64,000 nt of DNA, from positions 57,815-121,814 of the IMG/VR virus record IMGVR_UViG_3300013004_000031. One strand, 5' to 3'. This DNA comes from a virus. The notes beneath the pieces are model-generated. The model worked only from the letters and a program-made list of their open reading frames with translations. It was not told the origin of the DNA and did not search any database. The translations under genes were made by a program, and so were the position numbers. Shown here one piece after another: positions 42,528 through 48,962 of the stretch. How positions within the stretch are numbered: position 1 is the first letter of the stretch; each line of letters starts with the position of its first letter.

Positions 42528-42533
42528 AAAGCC

Positions 42534-43055
42534 ATGATAAACAAAATCTTCATCGATCTGGACGAGTGTATGCTACATTCGATGCTTCGTAAACCCAACC
42601 AAGAACATATCCAATTCACTCTGGAGAATGATGACAACACCTATTACACCGTCATCCGTCCCTGCGCCCAAGGATTGATTGATTTTGCACGGGAACTTGT
42701 GGGAAAGGATAACGTGTATATCCTAACCACATCCACCACCGATTACGCCAATATGATCAATGAAAAGGCGGGATGGGGATTTGAGAGGGATCATATCATT
42801 GCCAGAGAGGAGATTAAAAGACACCTGATACCCACGGCTTATGGCGGAAGCGCATACATCGAGAAAGAAGGGATTGCTCACAAGGACAACGTTCTCATCG
42901 ACAATCTCCCTTATCGGGAAAACATGGGTAAAGTCACCCTGATTGGAATTAAGGAAGATCGCTATCTGAAGGTGAAAGATTACTGGGGAGTAAACGGGAT
43001 TGAAAATTGGTTTGAGGAGGATGTGAGGGAATTCCTGAAGGAAAAAATGGTATGA
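42534..43055 (+). CDS. HAD-superfamily phosphatase
   Basis: 173 residues. Motif I IFIDLDECML (Asp8, Asp10), motif II VYILTTSTTD, Lys in motif III region (EIKRHL), motif IV-like NVLIDNLPYRENMG. The pattern fits phage HAD 5'-nucleotidases/polynucleotide phosphatases. The substrate cannot be told from the sequence. Stop overlaps the next ATG. Confidence 0.7.
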   Translation: MINKIFIDLDECMLHSMLRKPNQEHIQFTLENDDNTYYTVIRPCAQGLIDFARELVGKDNVYILTTSTTDYANMINEKAGWGFERDHIIAREEIKRHLIPTAYGGSAYIEKEGIAHKDNVLIDNLPYRENMGKVTLIGIKEDRYLKVKDYWGVNGIENWFEEDVREFLKEKMV

Positions 43056-43273
43056 CAAACGAAGAATTAATTAAGAAATGGGAAGCGGTTCTGGATTATA
43101 CGGATGGGGAGACTCCTGCTTTGAACGAATTTCAAAGGTTATACAGAGCAACATTGATGGAAAATTGTGAGTTGGATTATTTTAAATACGGGAATTATCC
43201 TGACCAAGCCCTGTTCGAAATGATTGGCGAAATACGGAGAACAGGTAAGCTACTCAACTCTCCATACGAATAA
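43052..43273 (+). CDS. Small protein resembling the gp23 N-terminal region
   Basis: 73 residues. IKKWEAVLDYTDGETPALNEFQRLYRATLM-EN-CE lines up with residues about 20-52 of the gp23 encoded at 4404-5870 (AKWRKVLDYSSDSIPAIRNEHVYKTTAMLLENQE), with some 15 identities in 35 positions. It lacks everything downstream of the propeptide region. It could be a gene-duplication relic, a binding mimic that regulates capsid assembly, or a coincidental small-domain family. Coupled to the HAD gene by ATGA. Confidence 0.55.
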   Translation: MTNEELIKKWEAVLDYTDGETPALNEFQRLYRATLMENCELDYFKYGNYPDQALFEMIGEIRRTGKLLNSPYE

Positions 43274-43277
43274 TAAT

Positions 43278-43565
43278 ATGAACACACTGACACCAAGAAT
43301 GAAAGAGGCATGGGAAAGCTCATCGAGAACGGCTGATGGGTTTTATTCAACCACAACTCCTATGAGTGTTTATGCTAGAATCTGCTATGAAGAAGGATGC
43401 AAACTGGAAAACGAACTCGCCGCCGTTACCGCACAGCGCGACATGCTGGCGGAGGCTTTGGGAAGACTAGAAAAAACAGCAGGTTTGCCAGCATTGCAGG
43501 ATGACCCAGCAAGAGTTCAAGCACGACAAGCCCTCCAATCCCTAACCCCGAAGGAAGAACCATGA
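43278..43565 (+). CDS. Hypothetical protein
   Basis: 95 residues starting MNTLTPRMKEAWESSSRTADGFYS, with a coiled-coil centre (CKLENELAAVTAQRDMLAEALGRLEKTAG). ATG 43278 follows AATAATAAT. More G+C-rich than its neighbours, suggesting a different origin. No family recognised. Confidence 0.5.
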   Translation: MNTLTPRMKEAWESSSRTADGFYSTTTPMSVYARICYEEGCKLENELAAVTAQRDMLAEALGRLEKTAGLPALQDDPARVQARQALQSLTPKEEP

Positions 43566-43615
43566 CCCTAGAACAACAAAGAATTGCCATCGCGGAAGAA
43601 TCCGGCAGAGAATAA
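43562..43615 (+). pseudogene. Truncated gene remnant (MTLEQQRIAIAE...)
   Basis: 17 codons, MTLEQQRIAIAEESGRE, then stop. The first 12 residues match the start of a widespread small phage protein (M-T/N-L-E-Q-Q-R-I-A-I-A-E-A-C-G-W), but the rest is missing, so this looks like a 5' remnant after a deletion. Overlaps the upstream gene at ATGA. Confidence 0.4.
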
Positions 43616-43947
43616 CGAAATCACCATATTGCACGGAGGAGTTCCGGTAGATATCGGAAGTATTTGGGAAAATCGAGAAAAATATAATAAAAAAATTTTT
43701 TTCAATGGGGGGGAATTTCGATTTTTTATAGAAAAAAAATAAAAATTTATATGTCATATTTTTTCAAATGGTAATTTTTATATTTTTTATAAAAATAATT
43801 TTAGCCATGGCACCCCACCCCATACCCCCCCATCCCTAGTTTTTAAAGCAAATCGAAGTAGCCCCCCCCTAACAGTTAGATATGGCATATCTAACAGAAA
43901 GCATTTATATATCATTTGCATATCTAACAGATCATATATCATGACAC
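43616..43947. other. Gene-free, AT-rich intergenic block with repeats
   Basis: No convincing gene. Holds A/T homopolymers, two C runs, an orphan class B box (CTAGTTTTTAA near 43838-43850), an inverted repeat GTTAGATATG-g-CATATCTAAC (43875-43895) and two direct copies of GCATATCTAACAG (43885-43897, 43918-43930). It lies where the + strand block meets the end of the - strand array; a regulatory site or replication origin is possible. Confidence 0.4.
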
Positions 43948-43990
43948 AAAAAAAGCCCCTTGGCATACCTTCAAGAGATATGCCAAGGGG
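43948..43990 (-). terminator. Strong terminator ending the - strand array
   Basis: On the - strand CCCCTTGGCATA, 11-nt loop, TATGCCAAGGGG (43956-43990), then GC and TTTTTTT. A perfect 12-bp stem plus T tract, 9 nt after the last array gene. Confidence 0.9.
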
Positions 43991-43998
43991 CGAGGGGA

Positions 43999-44208
43999 TC
44001 AGGCGAAGTCGGCAAGGAACTCTTTCAGGGTGCTGCCGTTGACCGTGACAGTCTCACCGTCATAACAATCAACTTGTGCGTAGAACGTGAAGGCTCCCCG
44101 CTTGCGGGACATGTAAACGGTTTCGGAATCTTGCGCGTTCCAACGAAACCCCTTCTTTTCAAGGACGGTGACAACGGCAACGAATTGTGGTAATGTGGTG
44201 GTATTCAT
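43999..44208 (-). CDS. Array protein 1, hypothetical
   Basis: 69 residues, MNTTTLPQFVAVVTVLEKKGFRWNAQDSETVYMSRKRGAFTFYAQVDCYDG. Helix then three strands, a small alpha-beta unit common in this array. Last gene before the array terminator. -10 TAAGAT, 9 nt to the ATG. Confidence 0.55.
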   Translation of the reverse strand: MNTTTLPQFVAVVTVLEKKGFRWNAQDSETVYMSRKRGAFTFYAQVDCYDGETVTVNGSTLKEFLADFA

Positions 44209-44232
44209 GGTAGTAGCATCTTACCCTAGTTT

Positions 44233-44451
44233 TTATAGGGTGATGATCTCCGCATCCTTCAGAGTGGCGGCGAACGCTTGCGCTTCCTCCAAGGTAGCGT
44301 AGCGGGAGAAGCCGAAGGCATCGCAAACCTTGAACTTCTTTGCGTCCTCCTTGGCGCGATAGGCATCGAAGGCTGCGGCTTCTGCGCGTTGTGCTTCCTC
44401 CGATGGAGTGCAGCGTCCGGTGAAGTCATACTCAGGTGTCAGGTATCTCAT
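44233..44451 (-). CDS. Array protein 2, hypothetical
   Basis: 72 residues, Ala/Glu-rich (EEAQRAEAAAFDAYRAKEDAKK) followed by FKVCDAFGFSRYATLEEAQAFAATLK. The C-terminal Y/F-x-T-x-E-E-A-x-A-x-A motif recurs in other array proteins such as that at 52600-52851. -10 TAAGAT, 9 nt. Confidence 0.55.
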   Translation of the reverse strand: MRYLTPEYDFTGRCTPSEEAQRAEAAAFDAYRAKEDAKKFKVCDAFGFSRYATLEEAQAFAATLKDAEIITL

Positions 44452-44507
44452 GGTAGTAGCATCTTACCCTAGTTTTTATTCTCCACAGGCTTTCAGGAAA
44501 GTGTCAA

Positions 44508-44795
44508 TCAGTCGCAACCATGCAACATCATCTCGTCCTCATTCATCACTTCATCCTCACTCTCAACATCACGAACAGCGAGGGCAAACGCTTGTGCGTA
44601 ATCCATTCCATCCCCTAGTCCACGGTGGATGAAGTTTTCGCCGGAGAAATTCCAATGCCCGATCTCAACTCGAACCTTGGCGAACCTTGCACAAGCCCAA
44701 TGAGGTTGGACATCCTTGGAGATGACAGTGAAGGTTTCTTTGTAGCGTGGGGAATAATAGGTGGTGGTCATGGTGGTGTTGATGGTGTTGGTCAC
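44508..44795 (-). CDS. Array protein 3, hypothetical (GTG start)
   Basis: 95 residues. GTG 44795 is exactly 6 nt after TAAGAT, whereas the first ATG is 24 nt further in; the promoter geometry therefore selects GTG. Aromatic middle (HWACARFAKVRVEIGHWNFSGENF), acidic end. Unknown function. A 36-nt non-coding tail precedes the next box. Confidence 0.5.
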   Translation of the reverse strand: MTNTINTTMTTTYYSPRYKETFTVISKDVQPHWACARFAKVRVEIGHWNFSGENFIHRGLGDGMDYAQAFALAVRDVESEDEVMNEDEMMLHGCD

Positions 44796-44864
44796 AAGGG
44801 CATCTTACCCTAGTTTTTAAACGCTAGGACGTTGAGCGTGTCGGATGCGCTCCCCCCGTTTTGA

Positions 44865-45113
44865 TCATGCTTCGTAAGCCATCCACGTTCCCGCGTCATA
44901 TGGCTCCGCATACAGCCCCAAGGACTTCAGGGCTTTCTGGACTTCAGGATGCACCTGCTCGTCGTGGTAGCAGTCGAAGAAGGGCATTCCATCCGTGTGA
45001 AGATTCCCTTCTTGGCGAAACCAGATGCCGCCTTCCTCCCCATCCCATTCGGTGGTGGATACGGCTTTGATCTTGGGGAACAACTCATTCAGCTTGGCGA
45101 TTTTGTTTTTCAT
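44865..45113 (-). CDS. Array protein 4, hypothetical
   Basis: 82 residues, MKNKIAKLNELFPKIKAVSTTEWDGEEGGIWFRQEG...FDCYHDEQVHPEVQKALKSLGLYAEPYDAGTWMAYEA. The G-x-W-F / V-H-P-x-V-x-x-x-L-x-x-x-G layout resembles small phage proteins that I cannot name. -10 TAAGAT, 9 nt. Confidence 0.55.
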   Translation of the reverse strand: MKNKIAKLNELFPKIKAVSTTEWDGEEGGIWFRQEGNLHTDGMPFFDCYHDEQVHPEVQKALKSLGLYAEPYDAGTWMAYEA

Positions 45114-45141
45114 GGTGAGGCTATCTTAGGCTAGTTTTTAA

Positions 45142-45160
45142 AAGGGGGATCGAACCCCTT
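45142..45160 (-). repeat. tRNA T-arm-like hairpin, copy 1
   Basis: On the - strand AAGGGG-TTCGATC-CCCCTT, identical in form to a tRNA T arm, lying between the stop of the gene at 45168 and the next class B box. No acceptor or anticodon arm is adjacent. Copies 2 and 3 at 47003 and 47660. Confidence 0.55.
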
Positions 45161-45167
45161 TCGCTTA

Positions 45168-45455
45168 TCAGATCAGGCTGAAGACCAGCAACCAGCTTGG
45201 ACTACCGTCCGGGCCGTGACCGTCAGACTCCACACGCTTACCCGTAGGAGTCTTGCAAACTCCATCCATTCCCCACCGTTCCAAGGAGGACATCGATGGG
45301 GCTTTGAATGCGCTTGTGATACGCACCTGAAGCGGTTCGGGATGCGCTGGCGAGTGAACAAGGCAACGGCTGTCCTTGCCCTCGATGAAGGAGACGGGCA
45401 AGCCCTTGGCAAGTGTGGAACCGTCTTTGAGTAGGATGTCTTTTTGTGTTTTCAT
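45168..45455 (-). CDS. Array protein 5, hypothetical
   Basis: 95 residues, MKTQKDILLKDGSTLAKGLPVSFIEGKDSRCLVHSPAHPEPLQVRITSAFKAPSM. Beta-rich, possibly an SH3-like barrel. Followed by a T-arm-like hairpin. -10 TAGAAT, 9 nt. Confidence 0.55.
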   Translation of the reverse strand: MKTQKDILLKDGSTLAKGLPVSFIEGKDSRCLVHSPAHPEPLQVRITSAFKAPSMSSLERWGMDGVCKTPTGKRVESDGHGPDGSPSWLLVFSLI

Positions 45456-45479
45456 GGTAGTAGGATTCTAGGCTAGTTT

Positions 45480-45701
45480 TTAACCCTCGTTGTTATAGGT
45501 GGTTGCGTGAGACTTCTTTGTAAAGGCGCGGTATCCGCCACCCACCCGCACAAGGTAACGGTAGTTTGGGTGAGGATTGTCCTTGGCGTTATTGTCAAAC
45601 GTGGTGATACCGTTCTCAATGGAAAGGTCAGCATCCATGTCAATCTCATAGGATTGAATGAACACGTTCGGGAACTCTTCGGATTTGTATCGGGTGATCA
45701 T
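45480..45701 (-). CDS. Array protein 6, hypothetical
   Basis: 73 residues, MITRYKSEEFPNVFIQSYEIDMDADLSIENG...YRYLVRVGGGYRAFTKKSHATTYNNEG. Acidic N-terminal half and basic end. -10 CAAAAT, 9 nt. Not recognised. Confidence 0.5.
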   Translation of the reverse strand: MITRYKSEEFPNVFIQSYEIDMDADLSIENGITTFDNNAKDNPHPNYRYLVRVGGGYRAFTKKSHATTYNNEG

Positions 45702-45718
45702 GGTGAGGCTATTTTGTG

Positions 45719-46033
45719 CTAGTTTTTATTCGCGTTTTCCCAGAGGGTTTTGATTTCCCATTTGTCCCATATGATTTGATCTTCATCGGTGACATCGTTC
45801 CCCACGTAGAGAACGGTTTTCCCAAGCTTTGCGGGACGGGTTCCGGTTCCGGGTCGTCCATACAAGCCAGAGGTTTCCCCACAGTAAAGCGTATGGGTTG
45901 CGCCTTGTGCCTTTGACCAGTCACAAGGTGCGCCCCCATAGACTTCATGGGTCTTGCCATAACTCTTTTCACGGACTCCCGTGATGGAGGTTTTACGGGC
46001 GCGGAGGATGTCTTCCAATGGGTAGTTGCTCAT
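45719..46033 (-). CDS. Array protein 7, hypothetical
   Basis: 104 residues, MSNYPLEDILRARKTSITGVREKSYG...CDWSKAQGATHTLYCGETSGLYGRPGTG. Gly/Tyr-rich middle. Last residues ENANKN are encoded by the start of the next class B box. -10 TAGACT, 9 nt. Confidence 0.5.
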   Translation of the reverse strand: MSNYPLEDILRARKTSITGVREKSYGKTHEVYGGAPCDWSKAQGATHTLYCGETSGLYGRPGTGTRPAKLGKTVLYVGNDVTDEDQIIWDKWEIKTLWENANKN

Positions 46034-46060
46034 GGTGCAATCAGTCTAGGCTAGTTTTTA

Positions 46061-46198
46061 TCAGGCGTATTCTGCTCCGATCAATTCGTTACCCCAGCGA
46101 ACGGGGCGACGAGCGAAATTTGAGATGGCAATTGCCTCATCCCTTGTGATGGCATAGGCAAGGACTTGTCCGCTGGCGGTGAATAACATATCGTTCAT
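46061..46198 (-). CDS. Array protein 8, hypothetical, short
   Basis: 45 residues, MNDMLFTASGQVLAYAITRDEAIAISNFARRPVRWGNELIGAEYA. Too short to classify, but has the standard class B promoter (TAGACT, 9 nt) and fills the space between two boxes exactly. Confidence 0.5.
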   Translation of the reverse strand: MNDMLFTASGQVLAYAITRDEAIAISNFARRPVRWGNELIGAEYA

Positions 46199-46222
46199 GG
46201 TGCAATCAGTCTAGGCTAGTTT

Positions 46223-46321
46223 TTAAAACCACAGATAAAGGAAAAACAGGAGAAGGGCGAAAGGCCACAAGCCATAGGCAAGCAAGCCGACAATGGCGAG
46301 GATAAAAATGAGTTCTTTCAT
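46223..46321 (-). CDS. Array micropeptide, membrane
   Basis: 32 residues, MKELIFILAIVGLLAYGLWP followed by FALLLFFLYLWF: almost wholly hydrophobic, one or two membrane helices. Its upstream element is truncated: AAAAACTAAC runs directly into ATG with no -10 hexamer, so it probably depends on read-through from upstream. Confidence 0.45.
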   Translation of the reverse strand: MKELIFILAIVGLLAYGLWPFALLLFFLYLWF

Positions 46322-46341
46322 GTTAGTTTTTAAATGGTTTG

Positions 46342-46369
46342 CCCCTCCCCGGAACCACCCGGAGAGGGG
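46342..46369 (-). repeat. GC-rich hairpin in the array
   Basis: CCCCTCCCCGG (46342-46352) against CCCGGAGAGGGG (46358-46369), a long GC-rich stem after the gene at 46382. No T tract. Possible processing site or attenuator; compare 56305-56350. Confidence 0.5.
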
Positions 46370-46381
46370 ACTTTTACCATG

Positions 46382-46621
46382 TTACCCCACGAAAGAGAAA
46401 CCCGCTTGGGCGATTGCGCCCCGAACCATGCCTTGTTGCTTTGAAGTTGTGACGCTGTAGCGGTCAGGATTGACCCAGAAACCGCCTTCCACACGCTTGG
46501 CAAGGGGGAAGTGGTAGCCATAGCTGTAAAGGGTGTCCCCTTCGATGAACATGCTCTTCAGGCTATTCTTGCCCTTGGTTGCGCCGGATACGAATGCTTT
46601 AACGATTTGTTTGTTGGTCAT
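46382..46621 (-). CDS. Array protein 9, hypothetical
   Basis: 79 residues, MTNKQIVKAFVSGATKGKNSLKSMFIEGDTLYSYGYHFPLAKR...GMVRGAIAQAGFSFVG. Looks like a small nucleic-acid-binding alpha-beta domain, unverified. The -10-like TAGACT is about 33 nt from the ATG, one of the few array genes with a real leader (repetitive ACC/AAC sequence). Confidence 0.5.
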   Translation of the reverse strand: MTNKQIVKAFVSGATKGKNSLKSMFIEGDTLYSYGYHFPLAKRVEGGFWVNPDRYSVTTSKQQGMVRGAIAQAGFSFVG

Positions 46622-46670
46622 GGTGGTGTGTGTTGTTGGTGTTGGTTACGAGATCAGTCTAGGCTAGTTT

Positions 46671-46814
46671 TTATCCAACCGTTACCGTTGTCCCAAAGGG
46701 AAGGTGCGCGGTGAATGGAAAGACCTTGGCAATGTCCACCTTGCCATCGCTGGAAAGGGTGAACTTGGAATGGCGGGTGTTTCCGACAGTGATGGAGACG
46801 AGTATCAGTTTCAT
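46671..46814 (-). CDS. Array protein 10, hypothetical, short
   Basis: 47 residues, MKLILVSITVGNTRHSKFTLSSDGKVDIAKVFPFTAHLPFGTTVTVG. Beta-strand-like. -10 CAAAAT, 9 nt. Unrecognised. Confidence 0.5.
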   Translation of the reverse strand: MKLILVSITVGNTRHSKFTLSSDGKVDIAKVFPFTAHLPFGTTVTVG

Positions 46815-46838
46815 GGTGAGGCTATTTTGGTTTAGTTT

Positions 46839-46976
46839 TTATGCGATGGAGTCGATGAATGCCTTGGCTTCCGTGGTTGTCAAGGTGTGTCCGATCTTCC
46901 GCATGTCAGGGGAATAGATGTCAAATCCATCCCCGATCATGCCCGACTTAATGATTGTATGTGTTTTGTATTTCAT
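46839..46976 (-). CDS. Array protein 11, hypothetical, short
   Basis: 45 residues, MKYKTHTIIKSGMIGDGFDIYSPDMRKIGHTLTTTEAKAFIDSIA. Strand-strand-helix. -10 TAAGAT, 9 nt. Confidence 0.5.
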   Translation of the reverse strand: MKYKTHTIIKSGMIGDGFDIYSPDMRKIGHTLTTTEAKAFIDSIA

Positions 46977-47002
46977 GGTGCAGCTATCTTACGCTAGTTT
47001 TT

Positions 47003-47020
47003 AAGGGGATTGAACCCTTA
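47003..47020 (-). repeat. tRNA T-arm-like hairpin, copy 2
   Basis: On the - strand AAGGG-TTCAATC-CCCTT, between the gene at 47032 and the class B box of the next gene. Slightly weaker stem than the copies at 45142 and 47660. Confidence 0.5.
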
Positions 47021-47031
47021 GGTTTGTTTGA

Positions 47032-47235
47032 TTAACGGCCATTCAAAACCATCTTAATGGCTTTCACGGTGTCGGGCTTCCACCCGTAGCAACGGGCATC
47101 CGTCTCCAGATTCATGGCGACTCCGAAAGGCATCCCCTTTCCTTGTTGACCAAAGGTGAAGTTCTCCACCGCGATACGTTTGGCCTTTGGATACTTGGCC
47201 ATTGCTTTCTCGACTGCTTGTGTGTGTTCGTTCAT
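47032..47235 (-). CDS. Array protein 12, paralogue of 57817-58023
   Basis: 67 residues. AVENFTFGQQGKG...FGVAMNLETDARCYGWKPDTVKAIKMVLNGR matches the gene at 57817 (AVWNFLGTAHYSG...NALMNLDMDARLYGWNKETTQAIRDGLLN): conserved N-L-x-x-D-A-R-x-Y-G-W core and amphipathic C-terminal helix. Function unknown. -10 TAACAT, 9 nt. Confidence 0.6.
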   Translation of the reverse strand: MNEHTQAVEKAMAKYPKAKRIAVENFTFGQQGKGMPFGVAMNLETDARCYGWKPDTVKAIKMVLNGR

Positions 47236-47259
47236 GGTAATGTGATGTTAGTCTAGTTT

Positions 47260-47631
47260 TTAAGCAAGGCGGGACAACCAGACTTCGCTCGCCTTTGGCA
47301 ATCCCCTCTCAGCAATCGCACCGTCCCGCATGACTTCCTTTGTCATGGCTTTTCTTGCGCTTTGAAGGGCTTTGATTTGAGCCAAGGAAGGGGCGCGATA
47401 GCTTGGGAAAACCGCTTGAATCGCCTTCTCTTCCGCTTGCAAGTTGCGGTGATTCTCTTCCGCGCTCTTGAAGGAATCAACATAGGGCTTAAATGTAAGT
47501 AAACGCTTACCTTTCACCTTTTCCCCGTCCTTAAAGAGATTGTAGCATCCTACGCCAAGGGGAACGATGTTCGCTTCACGGGCGGGGACGATCTTTTCGA
47601 TTTCAGGTATTATATCAGATATATGTTTCAT
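47260..47631 (-). CDS. Array protein 13, hypothetical
   Basis: 123 residues, MKHISDIIPEIEKIVPAREANIVPLGVGCYNLF...SLAQIKALQSARKAMTKEVMRDG. N-terminal alpha-beta, C-terminal helices. -10 TAAACT, 9 nt. No family recognised. Confidence 0.55.
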   Translation of the reverse strand: MKHISDIIPEIEKIVPAREANIVPLGVGCYNLFKDGEKVKGKRLLTFKPYVDSFKSAEENHRNLQAEEKAIQAVFPSYRAPSLAQIKALQSARKAMTKEVMRDGAIAERGLPKASEVWLSRLA

Positions 47632-47659
47632 GGTAGTAGCAGTTTACGCTAGTTTTTAA

Positions 47660-47679
47660 AAGGGGGATTGAACCCCTTT
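47660..47679 (-). repeat. tRNA T-arm-like hairpin, copy 3
   Basis: On the - strand AAAGGGG-TTCAATC-CCCCTT, after the gene at 47690 and before the next class B box. Confidence 0.55.
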
Positions 47680-47689
47680 CGGGGTTGGT

Positions 47690-47941
47690 TTAATATCCGG
47701 CAAACTTGAATTTCACCTCTCCGAACATATCGTCTTCGAAGTAAAACCAGCCACCCTTAAAGGTTATTTCCTGATGCTCCCAAAGGATAGGGAAATCGGT
47801 GGATACCTCATCGAAAAGGATGAAATGGGGAGGAGTTCCAAACTCATCGGCGGGGTGATATTCAAATTGTCCCAGAACGATGTTGCCATCGACATAGGTT
47901 TCAACTGCGATGGGGGCGGTGCTTGTTAGTTGTATTTTCAT
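47690..47941 (-). CDS. Array protein 14, hypothetical
   Basis: 83 residues, MKIQLTSTAPIAVETYVDGNIVLGQFEYHPADEFGTPPHF...WFYFEDDMFGEVKFKFAGY. Mostly beta strands and acidic. -10 TAAGAT, 9 nt. Unrecognised. Confidence 0.5.
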   Translation of the reverse strand: MKIQLTSTAPIAVETYVDGNIVLGQFEYHPADEFGTPPHFILFDEVSTDFPILWEHQEITFKGGWFYFEDDMFGEVKFKFAGY

Positions 47942-47965
47942 AACGAGACGATCTTACTCTAGTTT

Positions 47966-48049
47966 TTATCCAATCAGGATGAACAGGATGATGGGGGTGA
48001 ACGCGAACAGGAAGAACGCAGCGAGGGTGTCAAGGATGAGTTGTTTCAT
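47966..48049 (-). CDS. Array micropeptide, membrane
   Basis: 27 residues, MKQLILDTLAAFFLFAFTPI then ILFILIG: a single predicted membrane helix. Full class B promoter (TAAGAT, 9 nt) argues that it is expressed. Confidence 0.5.
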   Translation of the reverse strand: MKQLILDTLAAFFLFAFTPIILFILIG

Positions 48050-48073
48050 GGTGCAGCTATCTTAATCTAGTTT

Positions 48074-48268
48074 TTAAGAGAAGAGTCTGTCCACATGGCG
48101 AACAATCCAAGGCTGGTTTCTGTCCTTCTCGATGGCAGCAAAGATTTCCTTGCCCTTGTGCATCACCCGGACAGTCCCGGCTTGCCAGTCCTTTTCCACG
48201 GGCAGTCCCGCGCTTTCCAGAGCTTTTACCATTGCTTTAACGTGTTCTTTTGTAAGTAATTTGGTCAT
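48074..48268 (-). CDS. Array protein 15, hypothetical
   Basis: 64 residues, MTKLLTKEHVKAMVKALESAGLPVEKDWQAGTVRVMHKGKEIFAAIEKDRNQPWIVRHVDRLFS. Helix-strand-strand-helix. -10 TAAGAT, 6 nt. Confidence 0.5.
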   Translation of the reverse strand: MTKLLTKEHVKAMVKALESAGLPVEKDWQAGTVRVMHKGKEIFAAIEKDRNQPWIVRHVDRLFS

Positions 48269-48289
48269 GGTTAAATCTTAGTCTAGTTT

Positions 48290-48472
48290 TTATTCCTCTT
48301 CTTCCTCTTCTTCCTCGTCCTCTTCTTCTTCCTCGATGAATCCTTCGCGCTCGCAAAGGTCTTGAACATCGGCTTCCGACATGTAGGAGCAGAAGGCACT
48401 GATCACGGTATCCTTATCAAGAATACCCTCTTCGATCATTTCAAGCAGTTGGTTTGTGTATTGTCTGGTCAT
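48290..48472 (-). CDS. Array protein 16, polyglutamate-tailed
   Basis: 60 residues. Helical N-terminal 45 residues (QLLEMIEEGILDKDTVISAFCSYMSEADVQDLCEREGF) then a run of about 14 Glu/Asp. An extended acidic tail may mimic DNA or bind a basic protein; inference only. -10 TAAGAT, 6 nt. Confidence 0.55.
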   Translation of the reverse strand: MTRQYTNQLLEMIEEGILDKDTVISAFCSYMSEADVQDLCEREGFIEEEEEDEEEEEEEE

Positions 48473-48493
48473 GGTGTTATCTTAATCTAGTTT

Positions 48494-48685
48494 TTAAACG
48501 ATCACATATTCCCCGCGCTCCAATAGAACCCCCACAGGATCATCCTTTCGCTCATGGATAAAAATCAATCCTTTTTCCTTCCAATCGGGTTGATTGGTGG
48601 CATGGGAGAATCCATAGGTCTTGCGAACATCAAGAACAATATCAGTTCCCAACAGCTTGTAATTATGTAGTGGCTTTGCTTTCAT
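48494..48685 (-). CDS. Array protein 17, hypothetical
   Basis: 63 residues, MKAKPLHNYKLLGTDIVLDVRKTYGFSHATNQPDWKEKGLIFIHERKDDPVGVLLERGEYVIV. Small beta-barrel-like layout. -10 TAAGAT, 9 nt. Confidence 0.5.
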   Translation of the reverse strand: MKAKPLHNYKLLGTDIVLDVRKTYGFSHATNQPDWKEKGLIFIHERKDDPVGVLLERGEYVIV

Positions 48686-48692
48686 GGTGAGG

Positions 48693-48905
48693 CTATCTTA
48701 CGCTAGTTTTTATCGCTTCAAATTCATTTGAATATTTTCGCTCATCCGCATTCACCCTTGCCATTTCAGCAAGGACAAAATCCTCGACAAGTTGCGTTTG
48801 CTCTCCCGTGATAATGCCTTGTTTGTAAAGGTTGTATGCAAGGAACTCAAAGGTCGTGGTGAGCTTTCCAACAAGATATGGGTAACAGATAGGTGCTTCG
48901 TTCAT
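48693..48905 (-). CDS. Array protein 18, hypothetical
   Basis: 70 residues, helical (LVGKLTTTFEFLAYNLYKQGIITGEQTQLVEDFVLAEMA). It does not stop at the next class B box but reads through it (last residues KTSVR are box-encoded) and ends inside the next promoter. -10 TAAGAT, 9 nt. Confidence 0.5.
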   Translation of the reverse strand: MNEAPICYPYLVGKLTTTFEFLAYNLYKQGIITGEQTQLVEDFVLAEMARVNADERKYSNEFEAIKTSVR

Positions 48906-48962
48906 AGTGACAATATCTTAGGCTAGTTTTTAAATGGTATCACAACCCGCCTTCGGTTATGT

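Noticed and set aside
44508-44510. TTGACA just after the stop at 44508 as a -35 for the next gene
   Set aside because: It lies about 35 nt from the -10, too far for a promoter.
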